The notes under the pieces are model-generated. The model saw only the letters and a list, made by a program, of their open reading frames with translations, had not been told where the DNA came from and made no database searches. A stretch of 64,000 nucleotides of DNA from Caprimulgus europaeus (Eukaryota; Chordata; Aves; Caprimulgiformes; Caprimulgidae): assembly GCA_907165065.1 (NCBI GenBank), contig OU015523.1:27307834-27371833 (forward strand), in the 5' to 3' direction. Position numbers and translations under genes: made by a program. Of this stretch, positions 38,201 through 53,200 are shown piece by piece. Within the stretch, counting starts at the first letter, position 1, and each line of letters opens with the position of its first letter.

Positions 38201-41200
38201 ACTATCAGAGAATGGTATCTTACAGTTACTGCTGTTAAGAATGGGGTGACCCGGAGACAACGCCCTCCTTATCACAGCCTGTTGTGATTTTTAACATCGA
38301 GAATCCTGGGCACAACAACAGACTATTCAAAAATAGTGTAGAGAATGCCCTCTATAAACCAGGCTTTGAAGGTGAATAGGAATTTCATAAGTACACTTCT
38401 GCATTTCAACTGGTTTGTTTAGGTGCTTTGGCTTGTGACTGTGTTAAAACTGGACTCAGACTTGTCTTGGGCAATATCTTCATATTTTCTATAGCTACAG
38501 CTCCAAAACCACTGATGAAGTGGGAACACCAATGTAAGCACTAGGAGGACTTAGTCTTTTTGCTGAACTTGGAGAGAGTCTAAATGACACTTCTGACTTC
38601 TTTATTGTCCTCCCTCTGTTACCACTCCCAGTGAAGCAGCACAGTAAGAACCACAATATTTGCTGGGCTGAAAAATCCGAGGTAGTTATGGCCTTAGAAG
38701 AACTTCTTTTTTTTCAACCCCCCAAAAAAAACCCAACAAAAAAACAGGCGTAGGGTAGACAGGCACATTTGTGCTGTCTGGTCAAACCACTTATGGAATT
38801 GGTTCAAGTGGCAAGACAAGTAAGTATCTGATAATGTGTGTAACTGCAAGCAAGAAGTAAGTGCCCCTTAAGCAGGAGGTCCTACGTATGGCTTAAAGCC
38901 AGGAGTCCCATCAAGTCATTAATCAGAACTCTTTCCAGTGAAAGTATTACAGAGCATGATCAGGTTAAAAAGCCATCTTTTTGAGGTACCATGCTTCACC
39001 TGGACATTGCACTCTCATAAATGCTCTCAGGAGAGTGTGAGTGCCTCAGGCACATCAGTGAAGAGGCTGAGGGCTGAGCATCTTCCCCCTTGCTCTTGGC
39101 TTTGCTCATTGTCCCAAGCATCACTGAGGCTGTGGTGGCACACAGCAACATCTGGCTGACTGGCTGGGGGCAGAGGGAAAAGTGGCAAACAACAGCAAAT
39201 TGGTAACATCCTAAGTTTCCTTGGCCATTGCTGTGATGAGTGTGTTCCCATAAACTTGGCCGTGGCTCTGAGTCCAGTAGAGATGTGGCCTAAATCCAAT
39301 GATACAGATGGTTCTTACGTGTTTATAGCCAAAATGTTGTGAAGGAATTATTTCTCTCCTGTATAGAACAAAGTACAACTAAGTGTTCTCGTTGCTGTAT
39401 AGTTTCATACCTTGTTTTCAAGCCTGTCCTTTTTGCCTGTTGTTCTAGAAAGTACTGGATGAATGCCAAAACCTGAGATCCTGCCAACTCCTTGTCAATA
39501 GTCGGGTTTTTGGACCTGATCTGTGTCCAGGGACCACTAAATTCCTCCTTGTCTCCTTTAAATGCAAACCTAGTAAGTAATCCACATCAGGCAAATGTAT
39601 TTTTGTGTGTGTTTTGTAGTTTGCTTTGGTTAAAATGCCACTGCAGAAGGCTTTGCATAAATTCATGTGAAGTTTTGAGAGTCTTAGATTAATAGCAAAT
39701 TGTTTTTCTCTACTTTACCTTAGGTCTCCCTTGTGTTTACAACTTCAGTGTGCTTGCTGCCAATTTAATGACCATTGTAGTTTGGCAGAGTCAGACATCA
39801 GACTAGAAAGGGAAAATGTTTTGGAAATTATTTTTAAGGAGATGGCAGTGATAATGTCATCTTAGAAAGACAGAGTTGAACAGCAAAAACAGATGCTTGG
39901 GCTAAAGATCCAAATGATGAAGACATCATAAGGAGTATGCAAAAATGCTTAAGGAGGTAGGACCAAAGCTTTCAAAGATTCTCTGTTACTGTCTCTCATG
40001 GCTGGAGGATACTCATGTGTGGCTAACTTTATTACAGAATTTCATTGTAGATCACCTGTAGTCTATGCAGGTAACTGACATTGACATGTAAAGGGACAAA
40101 TCCTCCCTCAAAGAGAATGCACTTTATAAACATGAGAAAAGTGTAAGAAAGATTAAGACAATCATCATGAGGTTTCATTTATTGGTGCTTTTTAATTGTT
40201 TTTCTTGTTGCTATTGTATATGAGAACAAGCCCCAGCAGCCCAGGGGCTCAGCCTTTTTTGGCAGCTGATCCCCCGTGTGGGTGACATGAGTCCCAAAGA
40301 AAATAGTTGGATGATGATTTATGAGTAGGTTCACCAGCCAACTCAGAAATACCATCCCACAACTAAAGGAGAAAGCACAAAAGGGATTTTCTTTAATCAG
40401 ACCATTAAGATAGATATAATTGGTGGAATAGGAACTGAGGTGGCAGGCAAACTGAAGGACCAATTTATGCAGAGTATTGAAATCAGAGCGGAGATACAGG
40501 AATGGAGTAGGCAGATGTTACCTTTGGCAAAGCACTGACACAAGAACTCCCAGGGTGATACTGGGCCAATCATCAGGGAAAAAAAAAAGGTTGGAAATGT
40601 AAAATTTTAATTATCTGTTTTATCTTAATAGGGTTTTTTTGCATATTACAATTACTGTATTATTAATAGCAGATGGATTTGAATATCAGAGCTGCATCTG
40701 TGTCATTAGAAATCTCTTTTTAGTAATCAAAAGTGCATTGGGATCCTGTTTGTTACTTTTATAAGCTGCTTAATATTTTTCCCACTGGAAATGAGCTACT
40801 TTGAATATGTAATATTCTCTCATGATCTAAATTTTAAAGCTGGTCAAAAGTGTATTTAACAGCAAGTGCTGTTAAAGTGCTAAACAATAGTCTAGTTCCA
40901 GTGCAAATTACATGATTTCATGTGACAGGACATTTATATTTGTAGGTAAGATACTAATATTGTTAGACTTGGCTGTGGAAAACATCCTTACTCAAGCAAT
41001 CACTTGAGTATAACTTGAAGTATATTTTACAGTCTCCTTGCCTTCAAGTGGGTACTTAAGCAATTGCCTGAATCCGTTAGTTTTTCATGTATTTAGAAAT
41101 TTTGTTGCTATATCTCTGCAGAAATCTCTGTTGTATTCTTACCCTTGTCTTATACCACTTGTGGGTTTGTTTCTGTTGTCTGTACTTCCATAGCCTCTCC

Positions 41201-44200
41201 AGCAAGCACGGAGCACAGCCGTATGGACGCAGAGTCCTGCTTTAGGCTCTCAGCCCTTGGGTCACAGCCTCTGTTTTCTTGGCATGATCCTCGTGGCTGT
41301 ATGGTATGGCAGGTGCTTCTGCAGGAGTAACAGTCTGAAGCAGGTCAAGGATTTTTTAAAATCACTTTTAAGACTTAAACTTGTGACTGCTGATGAGTTC
41401 AAATGGAAGAAACTGGACTATTACCAAGAACATAAACCCATTTTTTGTCTGTTCTATTCTAAATGAAACAATAATATTTTCTTAATTGAACAGATAGGAG
41501 GTTTTTCTCTCTCCAGTTCCCCTAGCACCAACACCCACACTCTACTCACAGGGATACCATTAAGCAACAATAAGGTTTCCCTTTTCTCCTGCTCAGCTCA
41601 GGAACCTCCTTTTCCTGTTTTCACATTTTTGAAGGACAAAAAAATGGAGCAGAATAAACTCTTCTCCCTGGCCTTATCTGCACTAAAACAGTTTGCCACT
41701 GTACCGAAGCCAGGAAGACTTGAATGGTAAAATGCTGCAAGTGGAGCAGCTGCTTAGGCCAGCAAGAGACCTCCTTGGTCAGATGGCAGATTTTAACCAG
41801 TTCCTTAGGAGGGATAAAACATGCTGCCTGGAAGAGGATCTCACTGGCTTCCCTACCTCCGTGTTGAGAGCGCTGCCAGTGTGCCCGTGCCAGCTGAGAA
41901 AGGGAGGGCGTGTGTTTCTCTCAGCCTCCTGATTCACATCGCTTTGTCAGCAAAACTTTCAAATGAGCCCTTGCTGGATAGTCACGCCCAGGGAAACCCA
42001 GTGCCCTTGGTGGAGCCATACAAATATAGCTGAGAGCACTGTCTGGCTCAGGAGACGTGGCCCATCCCCATGCCTTTGTGCCTCCCATTCTTCGGTGCTC
42101 GCTCAGTGCTGTACGCGGTGGCACTGGGTGATGCCAGCCACCCCCATGATTGATGAGTGGTTGGAGGCTCTCAGCACTCAGGCGGGCATCTGAAGTAGGC
42201 AAGCATAGAATGCAACATTGTGCCAGGGAGAGACAAAAGGAAAGGATGAGGCTTCTCCTACCGAGCAGCGGTGGAAAGCAAGCCAGGAAATCAGGAGGGA
42301 AGGGGGCAGGCTGTTCCGCTAGGGGTGGAGATTGGCAAAAGTTAACTTCTTAATTCCTTTCAAAAAGGAGATGGAGGCTTTAGATAGTCATATGGGAGCA
42401 ATTCAGTTGGAAGAAACACTCTGCTTTGCTATTGGCTTTGTCTCTGGTTGTAATAGTGCCACATATCACTTGCAACAGAACTCCTAGAAAAGCTGTTTTC
42501 TGTCATGGTGCTATATGCTATTAACAGTCCAGCCGAGTAAATTGCCTCATGCTGCCATATTGTTATTTGCTTCTATTTTAGCTGAATACAAAACCAAATC
42601 AGCATGTGAAAACCAGGAACTGAAACTCCACTGTCAGGAGTCCAAGTTTCTTATCATCTACTCTGCCACCTATGGCAGATGGGCCCATGAGGAGAATGTC
42701 TGCTCAACAGAAGTGGAGCGCGTCCCCCCCTTTGGTATGTTTTTATGTGGTTGATAGACCTTCTCCAAGAATGTGCACAGAGAAGTGGGGAAACAGACAG
42801 GGAGAAAACTTCAGGTGCAAGAGCAATGGCATTTTGAAAGTGCCAGTGATTGAAATATAAGAGAGATTATTTCTGAAACTCAAAAAAATTGCCCACTATG
42901 AGGGAGAAACACAGAGTAAGAAATACAGCAAAGTAATAAACTTTCATATAGTTAATCAGTCCTTGGTATGTTTAACATAAAAAACTCTAGTTCTTTTGGG
43001 TGTCTTGAACTTAGGTGATGTATACTACATATCAGCTGTTGGCCTCTCTTCTTCCTTCAACTTCTGTCAGTGGTTAGGCAACCTGAGTGTCACAACACCT
43101 TGTCTTACTGTTACCTTCTTCTCTGATCTCCATTTCTGCCAGTTCTTCCTTGCTTTAAATGCAGACTGTAAGGATTGAGTCCACAGGTCAGGGTCCATTC
43201 CTTTAAATGCTGTTGTATGACCAGGCTCCAAGACTGTGGTAGTATACTAGAAAATTAAATGTGCCTGGGACTTCCTCTGGCACCAAGTCCAGCAAGCAGG
43301 AATGTCCTGTGTATGTAGTAGTAAACTCTTACCCTCCAAAGCAGGATTACTGCATGCAAACTGCTTCTTGGGGCTGCTCCCTGGCCTGTACTAGCTCCTC
43401 AGCTGTGATGGGGAGTTGTTGAGAGGATGTTGTTGGCGTGGGCCAGATGGGTGCAGGGACCACACTTATCAGAGCGGAGCACTGCGTTGCAGTGCCAGAA
43501 ACATGCCCTCTCACTGTTTATTTACTAGTACAGGTGCATCCCTATATATATATATAAAAAAATATAAAAAATTAATGTAACTGTATTAGTAATTAATATA
43601 TAAACAATATATTAAAGTTGCTGTAATATTAATATAACTTTGGTCAGACTGTGAACACTTTCAGGCAAAGATCATGCCCTTTGAATAGGTAAAAGAGCCC
43701 AAAACGTTGTAAGTAGTTGTATGGTCTACAGCGCTAATCAGTCATTGACTTCACTGTATAGTCTCAGCTGGTGTATGATTAATGACTTATGACTCGCTTT
43801 TTATTGCTAAATATCTACATTTATAGTAGCATGTGGTTGTGAGGGTGCTTGATGCTTGTATGAATAATATGTTCAGTGATTGACACTGAAGGTATGAAGG
43901 TAACTTTTCATGCAGTGGAAAAGGACAGCACAAGATAACATGTGCTGTTCGTACCCCTCAATGCCACACAGGGAAGGGCGTTCATGACTGATGCCAGCCC
44001 TGTGCAAAGGCTAACTTTAACTCCTAAGAAACATGCTACAAGTGAAATCTATAACAAGCATCTCAGAACATCAGGAAGAGATCAGTAATTAGTCTTAAAA
44101 GCTCTTTGTCTGCAAGCCAATATTTCTATTTAGTTTTATAGATATTATTAAAAATGTATTGACTGAAAATTGTAATCTGTTCTTAGACAAGAGTCTATTT

Positions 44201-47200
44201 AAAATTGCCAGGTGTGTGCTTCACACTGAGTATCTTGTGTCTTCACACAAACTTTATCTCTGCCTATCTGTTCTGTGGAGGAAACATTTTAGCAGGTTTC
44301 TGACAGACCTATACATCCTTCATGATGGTGGTGTTAGTGTAGGACGCAAAGCAGAGCAGCAGAGAGAGCTTTGTTGATGAACAGGCTGCCATCGTACTTT
44401 CTTGCACTTCATTCACCTCTGGAAATCACTCACTTGCCTCTAATATCAGCACTTACAGTTCACAGATCAGAGTACTGCAAACCCTTCGTACTGGATAAAG
44501 TTTCCCAGTATAAATAGAGAAAGAATTTGCAACTGCAACAGGAACAGTCTGCTGTGGACCCCTGCATACGAGCATTTCTTGAGCAACACCCTGGCTGTTG
44601 CTGGTTTTGTGTTCCATAAAGCAACTGAAAACTGTGGTAATAGGAGAGAGCATAAAACCTGAGACAAACACAAGGTAGATCTGCAGAAGGTAGATCCTTG
44701 TGGAGATTTCCCATTACTTAATTAAAGTGCCCGGTGACCAGTAGCCTTCTGCAGTGAGTATAATTTTCAAAAGCACCTGTGTGGCTTGGGAGTACACATT
44801 CTGTTATCACAAGAGACACAGGAGACAAATGCAATTGACTCCAGATCTATCCATCTCAAGTTTAATCTTATTTATGTGGTTATTTATACATGTACAGCTG
44901 TGAGTGGGTGCATGGTTGGACTTTTTAAATGCCTGTGTACCTTTCTCTCAGAGAAAGCAATGGTAATTTGAATGTCAGTGTGATTTTAGTGATTTGAGGC
45001 AATTCAGAAAACTTAATTCAGCTGCTCTTCATTCCTGACTCAGAGCCCCCGTACTTGTGTATGTTGCAGCAAAAGCTAAATCCGCTCCAGCACATGTTGT
45101 TTCTACCCATGTTTGTGCATCTCAACCTAAAGACAGTACTTGAGCCTTTCCATTTCTCTCACTGCATCACAGGAAAACTGTGAAGCGGTTTTTTAGTGCT
45201 ATGCAAAAGAGAAGTCATCTGTAGGACCTAATGACAAGTATAGGAAGTTGAGCTCAAGAGTTTTCTGTCTATCCATACTTAGTATGGTTCTGCTAGGAGT
45301 ACTGGGTATTGAATTAATTAGATACTTCTCTAGATTTTGGTGACCTCGGGTTACATGTAAAATAGCTGATAAGCAATTAATGACAAACAGCAGCTTTGGA
45401 CTGAGACAGATGTATTCTGAACTATCACTTTTCTGTGAACAGTCTATCAGATCAGCTGACAGATTTTTGGTGCTTTGTTTCAAAGGGAACACAGGAAAAC
45501 ATAATTTTTTTTTAGCACAAAAGCTCTTCTCCATATAGGAAATAGACTATATAAATACATTTCTGGTACTGGTGATATCTGTGGAGCACTTGTAGACTCC
45601 TGAGCCTCAGCCTACCATTCCACATGACTGCCTCCTCTTGGAACTAGTTTTCCAAGCCAGTTTAATAATGTAAATTAGGTGCCATTTTCAATATGGAGGA
45701 GGAAGAAGAGTAACAGCATCATGGTGTCATCCCTGCTAGATAAAGCCTTTACAGTAGAGTTGTCCTCTGGTCTGGTTAAGTCTTGCTTACCCTAGGCAAT
45801 GGAACAGCTTTAGCAGAAGACAAAGCCAACACAGGATGGGCTGTGGGAAACAGGCATTCAAGTCCCTGTTCTGATTCAGATAAAGAGAAGATTTGAATCT
45901 GGATAAAGATTTGAACTACAAATACAAGAAAGTCTCTAACATGTACCATAGCTGATAAGACAGCACTACTTCAGTCCCAAGACTGATACCTAATTATGTG
46001 TGTAAGCTGCACCCTTTGTTTCAAACTGTCTCTTGCTTTTGTTAAAAATTACCAGAAACAAAAAGCTGCACTTACAACAACTCTCTTGCTCAATGCAGTT
46101 CAGGGGAGAGGGGGGATTTGTCAAAGAATGTGAAATTTCCATATAAGATCACTATAAAATCTTTTTCCTGTTTTTTGTGACTTCCACCATCAAACTGAAG
46201 TATGGTATTTTTACATGTCTCTGGTCTTGCTCTCCAACTTCTCCACAGGGCCATTCATTCATGAGTGGTCACTGTTTTCTACTTCAAAGGACAGTGCATA
46301 AAATCTTCTCTTAAGGCACTTCAGGATATTTTGCCTTCAGGAAAACTTTCTTCTGCAAAGTAAGCTCCTACCACAAGTAACAGAGTTCACTGAAGCACAG
46401 GGAATTATTTCCATTGTAAGATTTCTGGATCATTGCAGGAAAATTAAAAACTCCAGGCAGTGTCCTGCTTATGCAGCCGTTCAAACGACTGTCACTGTTA
46501 AGGCTGTACAGACTTTACAGAAAGTAACTTCCCCGTTTTACTAAGATTATCAAAAACATCACAAGAAAACTACAACTTTTTTGGGTGCAGTTTTGTAGCA
46601 GATGGTTCTGCTGAGAGGAATCTATTGTGCCCAACATCAAAGCAGGAAACTGTAGTAGTTTGTTCCTGTGTGAATTGTTGCCTTTTCTGACATACTGTCT
46701 CTTTTATATTTTGTACTAACATGTGCATGAGGAAAGAGAAAATTTATTGGCCAAAAGAAGTTAGAGAGTTGTGCCAGGTCAGGTTGCCATAGAGAGTACA
46801 AGGAAGATTCAGGTCAACAAACACTTCTCAAATAATAAATTACGCTTGTTAATACATGAAAGTACTTGAAAGAAGGCTTGGTAGCGGGTCACCTCTAGCT
46901 GCAACTTGCAGGCTGGAACACTAAAATGTCCTTCCCAGAAATTTTGCTTGGATGTGCATTGACTGGTCAGATGTGCACTTCCTTGAGCACTAATGACCAG
47001 CAGAGCCCTGAATTCCGTATCTTCATTGTTGGAAGGCAGGGTCCTTTCCAGCACAGCCCTCTCTTTTACCTGATCCCACCTTTGTAAGGCTAAGGGAGGA
47101 GATGGAGAATTCAGGCACTCTCATCACAGCTTGCACCATGGCATGACACACCCTGGGGCTGGGTTTTGTCCTAATCCCCTCTTCCCAGTGAAATTGCATT

Positions 47201-50200
47201 GAGCTAAGAAGAAAGGGTGTTAGCAAGGCAGGAAAGAGAGATTTGCGAATCTTGTAGGTTCCTTACAGCTGAACAAGGCGTCATGATTTTGTAATGTAAC
47301 AGTATTTTGTGATAGTGTGATTTGAGGCCAGCTCTGAAGAGAAGGGCTTGGGAGTGGTGGCTCAACATGAGCCGGCAATGTGCGCTTTCAGCCCAGAAGG
47401 CCAATAACCATATCCTGGGCTGCATCAAGAGAAGTGTGGACGGCAGGTCGAGGGAGGTGATTCTTCCCCTGTACTCCACTCTTGTAAGGCCCCACCTGGA
47501 GTACTGTGTCTGGAGCCCCCAACACAAGAGAGACATGGATCTGTTAGAACAAGTCCAGAAGAGGCCATGAGGATGATACAAGGGCTGGAGCACCTCTCCT
47601 ACAAGGAAAGGCTGAGAGAGTTGGGGCTGTTCAGCCTGGAGAAGAGAAGGCTCCGGGGAGATCTTATAGTGACCTTCCAGTACAGGAAAGGGGCCTACAA
47701 AAAAGCTGGGGAAGGACTTTTCATAAGGGCAATTAATGACAGAACAAGGGGAAATGGCTTTAAGCTGAAAGAAGAGAGGTTTAGATTAGATATGAGGAAG
47801 AAATTCTTCACTGTGAGGGTGGTGAGACACTGGCACAGGTTGCCCAGAGAAGCTGTGGATGCCCCCTCCCTGGAAGTGTTCAAGGCCAGGCTGGATGAGG
47901 CTTTGAGCAACCTGGTCTAGAGGAAGGTGTCCCTGCTCATGGCAGGGCTGTAACTAGATGATCTTTAAGGTCCCTTCCAACCCAAACCATTCTATGATTT
48001 TATGATTCCTTTTTTTTTTTAAATCAGTGTTGTGGACAGTTCATAGGGCCTGCTGCATCTCTTATTCCCTAACCAGGACTGAAAAGCTTTTGGTTTCTTT
48101 CTGTTACTAAAAGATGTATACTCCTGTGAGTGTGAGCTAGTCCCGTATAAGTCTGCTGAGAGCAGATGTAAATGAAGTAAAGGTACCAATGGCTATAAGA
48201 AGATCTAGAAATGCTTACACACTGAAGTTACTAGGTTCTTGCTAGCTATGGACTTCTAGGTGCCATAAAACACAAACCATGTAAGCTGGCCAAAATTGAG
48301 GAAATACTGGATATTGAAGTACAGACACTTCAAGGAGCACTTAGTCAACGAATAGAAACACTGAGCCCAGTCGTCTCGTGGGGGAAGGAGCAAGAGCTTG
48401 TAGCTCAGAGCTGCTTCAGAGAAGGTGACCAAGACCTTTCTAGGCTATGGGTCCCACTAGTTCAAGGCCTGGATGAGCCCTTCCCTTCCTGGGCATCGTG
48501 TGCTCTGTAGATATTTACAGGCTAACTGTGGGGCTGATTTCAGGCACAAGCCCTGTGGGCAGTCATGCAGGTGGCAGGCGCCTGAATGGAAGAAGGCTGA
48601 GGCTGTGGAGCAGTTATTTTGGTAACACAGCATAAGAACTCTTACAGGGACACCATGAAAGAGCAAATGTGCTCCAGCTGTGAAGGCAGAGGGATGGTGT
48701 GAGCGGGGTCGATGCAGAGGCACAGTTCTGTAGCAGGACCAAGGCTCAGGAACTTGGGGTGGGTTCACATCTCCCTTTGCAGCTTCTGCTACTAGTACCT
48801 TGCCACTTTTGGTGTGGGAGACAACAGTCAACTGAATTGTATGGGTGCAAAAGCAAGGATCAAATTGTTCAATTTGCTTCCACCACAAAAGTCCTTAAGT
48901 CAACTCTGATTGTATGCAGACATCAGATACGAAAAGTTCCTTGTCTGTGTCAGCTTGAGGAAACTGGGAAGCTGAGTAGGTGTTTTGGGCCCCAAAAGGT
49001 GCCAGTAGGAGTCATTGCACCCCTTGGCCCCCAAAAATCTTGTCAAGACAAAGCTCCCCAAAAAGAAAAGGTGTTAAAGCAATGTCAGGATGAGAAGTGA
49101 TTGTTTGAAGAGAAGAAGAGAGCAGCCACCATTTTTAGAGTTATTTAACTTTCTGCTGAGATGAACGGGGAAGCTCACATATTGTTGAGCAACTGTTCGA
49201 AGTTGCTCAGAGCACCCTCGGGTGCACATCACTTTAATGTTTTCTTTCCTAGCAATTTCAAGGTTTTCTTGGGTATAAGTTTTCCTAGCTTATATTTTTG
49301 ACCAGTTTGGAAAAATACAGTTTACACTCAAGTCTGAAATAAGCCAAGGAACTCTTGCCTGTGCGCATGCAGAGCAGAATGGTGCAAAACAAAGCACGGG
49401 CGTTTGAGCGGAGGCAGTCTGGTTCCTGCTGCCACCAGCAAGCATGGAGCTCCTTTTGTCTCTTGCCCTAGGGCTTTGTGCTGGCAGATGGATCCCCCAC
49501 TCTGTTCACATTATATGCAAGAAGGAGAGAAAGATCAGGTTGGGTTGGGGTTTTTTTTGGTGCAAAATACTTACAGACTGAATTCTGAACTCTGAACCTC
49601 TTGTAAATAACATCAAGCGTTGGGCTAATCTCATGCAGGCTACAAGGGCCTCACAACAGGCACTGCAGTGAGAGTGGGAGAAAGGGTGCAGCTTTTCAGA
49701 AAGCCTGGGTGCTGTATTCCCTTCTAAGGAGTGGCCTGTGGTGACAGTAAGTTGTGTTTTTGGCATATCATACTGCCTTGTTTACTGACAGTAGCTGGAC
49801 CTGGAATATAAAGGTATCAGCAGCACTTTTGACAGTGTGATCACACAATATGATCAGTGCTACTGATGATGTGGTGTTTTTTTGTTAGAATCAGAGGTTT
49901 AAATGTCCCTTTTTTGATGCATAGGCAGGACTCTGTGTGCCATGTTTTTGCATAAATTACCATATTATTATGGTAACTTTCTTTAGGAGTCTGCAGCCTT
50001 AGCTTGCTCCAAACTCCATAGTTTCCCCTTGTCAGTTCTTATCCTCAGAGCTGGTATCTGGGCTCCACAAAGCACAAGCCATCCCAATTTGGGAGTGTGA
50101 AATCTCTGCTTTCAGTCAATTTTAAAAGCAAGCTCCGTATTCTTTTGCGGATAGGCACAGCCCAGAAAGCATAAAGCACCCTAAGCCAGCAGTTTAGGAT

Positions 50201-53200
50201 GAAAGCAAGAAGCAGCTGGGCCCCAGTATTGGACTGACAAATTGTGGAAGAATTTCTTTTTTGGGTGCCCTGGCCCTTTACCAGCACATTGCTTTTTATG
50301 TCATGTCGATCTATATTTGAGACAGATACCCACGTCTTGGGGCTCACCCTGTGCATAGTGATGTGAGAGAAGACGACAATTAGTAATGTTTGGAGAGAGT
50401 ATAACAGGATGCTATTGCTAGAGCTTGGCACAAGATGCTCAGGCCAGCTCTGGCTGCTCCATCACCCGCAGGTCTTGTGTGGCAGGATGGGAGGGAAAGC
50501 TCCTCCTGTCTGAATTGAGAGAAGCTTTAAGAAACCAGAAGACAAATTGCTTCACATTAAAGCCTGGGTGATTTATGGCATGTCATTTGCATGCCAAAAC
50601 TTCCCTAAACAAAGCTAATTAGGGAGCTGAAAGAGCCTTTCCTCCAGAAACAACGCTTTCTGCTGTAACTGTTAAATAGCTGCAGTCAGATTTGATAGTT
50701 TTTTACTGCATTAAGAACCTCTTCTTGACACCCATATCTCCATGCCATCCATAGAAATGTCTGTTTCAAAAGATCCACCAACAGTCTTGGTGTGTAGCAG
50801 GCAACTCTGGGAGAAAGGCAAGAAGAATGGAGTGCTTTCCCAGCCACACATCACTGCCTTTCCTGCCACTGCTGGTCGATGCCACCAGCCTTCTGGCACA
50901 CCAGGGAAGTGCCTTTCAACAGGCAGTTTATTTTAAACATATGGTACCGATTTAGCAAGCCCCGTAAACATATGTGTAACTCAAACATTGCTCAGATATT
51001 CAGGAAGAAGACACGTTGCATATTTATGTTCATCTGCTGATTGGTGATTTCTTTGGGACCGTTCAGGAGGACCATTTACTCATTTACTCAAAATGCAGCA
51101 CTGGCCGAGCCCTCTCCTCCTTCAGACCCTGCAATAAGGCGTTTGACCAGAAGGAGGATAAATTATTCCTAGTGCAAGCTCTACATTGCTGCAGCTTGAT
51201 TGGTATTAGACCTCAAGCAAGTTTGCTTGAAACTGAACGCAGATTCCTCTACCTTCAGTGCAGATACACTTCTGCAATGTCTGCTTGTGGGATATAGTAC
51301 AGACAAAGCTGCAGATGTTAAAAAACTAGCCTTTGGTAACGAGTACACAGAATTCCTCCAAGCTGAACTCACTACTCGGCTGGCATCATAACTGCCAGGA
51401 GATAGCAAGGACGCACATAAACCAGATAGAAAAAAAAATTGAACATTTTTTGATTGAATCACTAAATGCCAAAATCTTGTTAGGGCACAGGAAGCTGTTA
51501 AATGGGGGTGGAGGGGTTGTTACAGGTCTTTCCAGTTAACGTCTGTGCTCTGCTGCAAAAGCAAACCAGCCTTGGTTTGCATTTGCTCACCGGTGACACC
51601 AGGCAAGCCTTGGGAAATTCTCCAAAACTGGCCTGCCAAGAGCCTGCAGGCATATGACAACCAAATCCAACATGAATATAGACGATAAGGAGCTATTAAC
51701 TCCCACAGAAACATGAGCAAACATCTACCAAAGGCAAAATGAAACATGTACTCGCTGTATCACTGAATTTGTAGAAAACCATCAGCACAACAGCCTCCTG
51801 TTTTTTAAGACACTGTGAGTAGCTCCCAGGGAGGAAATTTTGTAGAAAACATAATTCAGTTTGCCAGACTGCTGTTGTGCTCCCAGTCCATTAATTTATG
51901 AATCATTTGATTCCTCCCGACATTCTTCAGTTGTTTTCTTACTTGCCAAAATAAGCTACTTGGCTGCCTAAAATGTCCACCCAAATACATTCTTACTCAT
52001 ATAGAATTGCCAGGGAGGGAAACTAAAACGTCTGAGTTCCTCAATCAGAACTACCCAATGGCTTAGGTCAGCCTTCCCTGCCTGCCCAGCAACCTCCTGG
52101 GACACACGGGAGTTAGGATTTTAGGTCTCTGAAAAGACAAAGGAAGAGTTGCTCTCCCAAAAATCCATGTCCCAAGGTAACCTGTGAGCCCTTTGCCAAA
52201 CAAGCAGATCAGCCCAGTATCTCCCAGTGGCTCCACTCAAGTATATGACTTATTAGTAAGTGACAGGTGTCAGGGGATTAACTCTAAAACAAATCTGCCC
52301 CATTTTCACATATTAAATGTCAGTCTTCTTTGTCAGGAACTCCAGTCTCAAGTCTCCTCTTTTTTTTTCAAATAAGACTGATTTGGGAAACCTCTGAAAT
52401 GTCTTTGCAACCACTGTTTCTCTTTCTTCTAAAGAGGCACAAATGAGCTTCAGCATTTGGAAGGTGACAAGAGGCCGTCCTTGTCTGGGTTTTATTATAG
52501 GAAGAAGGACTGTTTTGATGCCCAGAGAAATGCTTTCAGACCTCTAGAATGTCCCTGCCTCAAAAGATTAGAGTGAGAAATATCTGTCATCCACAGAAAG
52601 TCACAAAATGCGTGAGGTAATGCTGACTGTAAGCAGACAGCTTCAGAAAAGTATAACTTACTCCAGACTTGCCATTTCTGCAGACTTTCTGTTTAGAAGC
52701 CAAAACTAAGGGATGTTTTTGCTTTGTGGCTTGGAGTTTAGGACATGTGGATACCGGGAATTTAGTCACATCTAGAGACATTCTTTCTTTTTTTAAAGCA
52801 GATTTTTAAAAGTTTGTCTGACACATACACTTTCCCATTCACATAATTTCGGCTTCAGTGCAAAATCCTGCTAATGAAGTTTTTTTCTTTTATAATTTGT
52901 GATAAAAGGCATTAAGTCTTGAATAAAAAAAATCCCAACTGCAAGTGTAGGTGTTAGCATGGCAGGTTTTCACACACAGCACATGCTTCGTGCTCAGTCC
53001 ACAGTGAGAGGTTCAGCAATCTGGACTCTCTTCGTCTGCACAAAGTCAGGAGTAGTTTAGGCTGCTTTGAAAATGATGTGGGTTACCTCATGTAATTAGG
53101 GCATGAAGGTAGTGCAGTGTAGATGCCGTTGAGGTTGCTTTAGACGTGCCAACTTGGCTTGGGGTGGCAGCCTTACTAGAACAGCTTGGAATCTGGTATG

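Noticed and set aside
48457-49100. 143-codon minus-strand and 133-codon plus-strand frames in EVA1C intron 4
   Set aside because: They overlap on opposite strands and match nothing I recognise.
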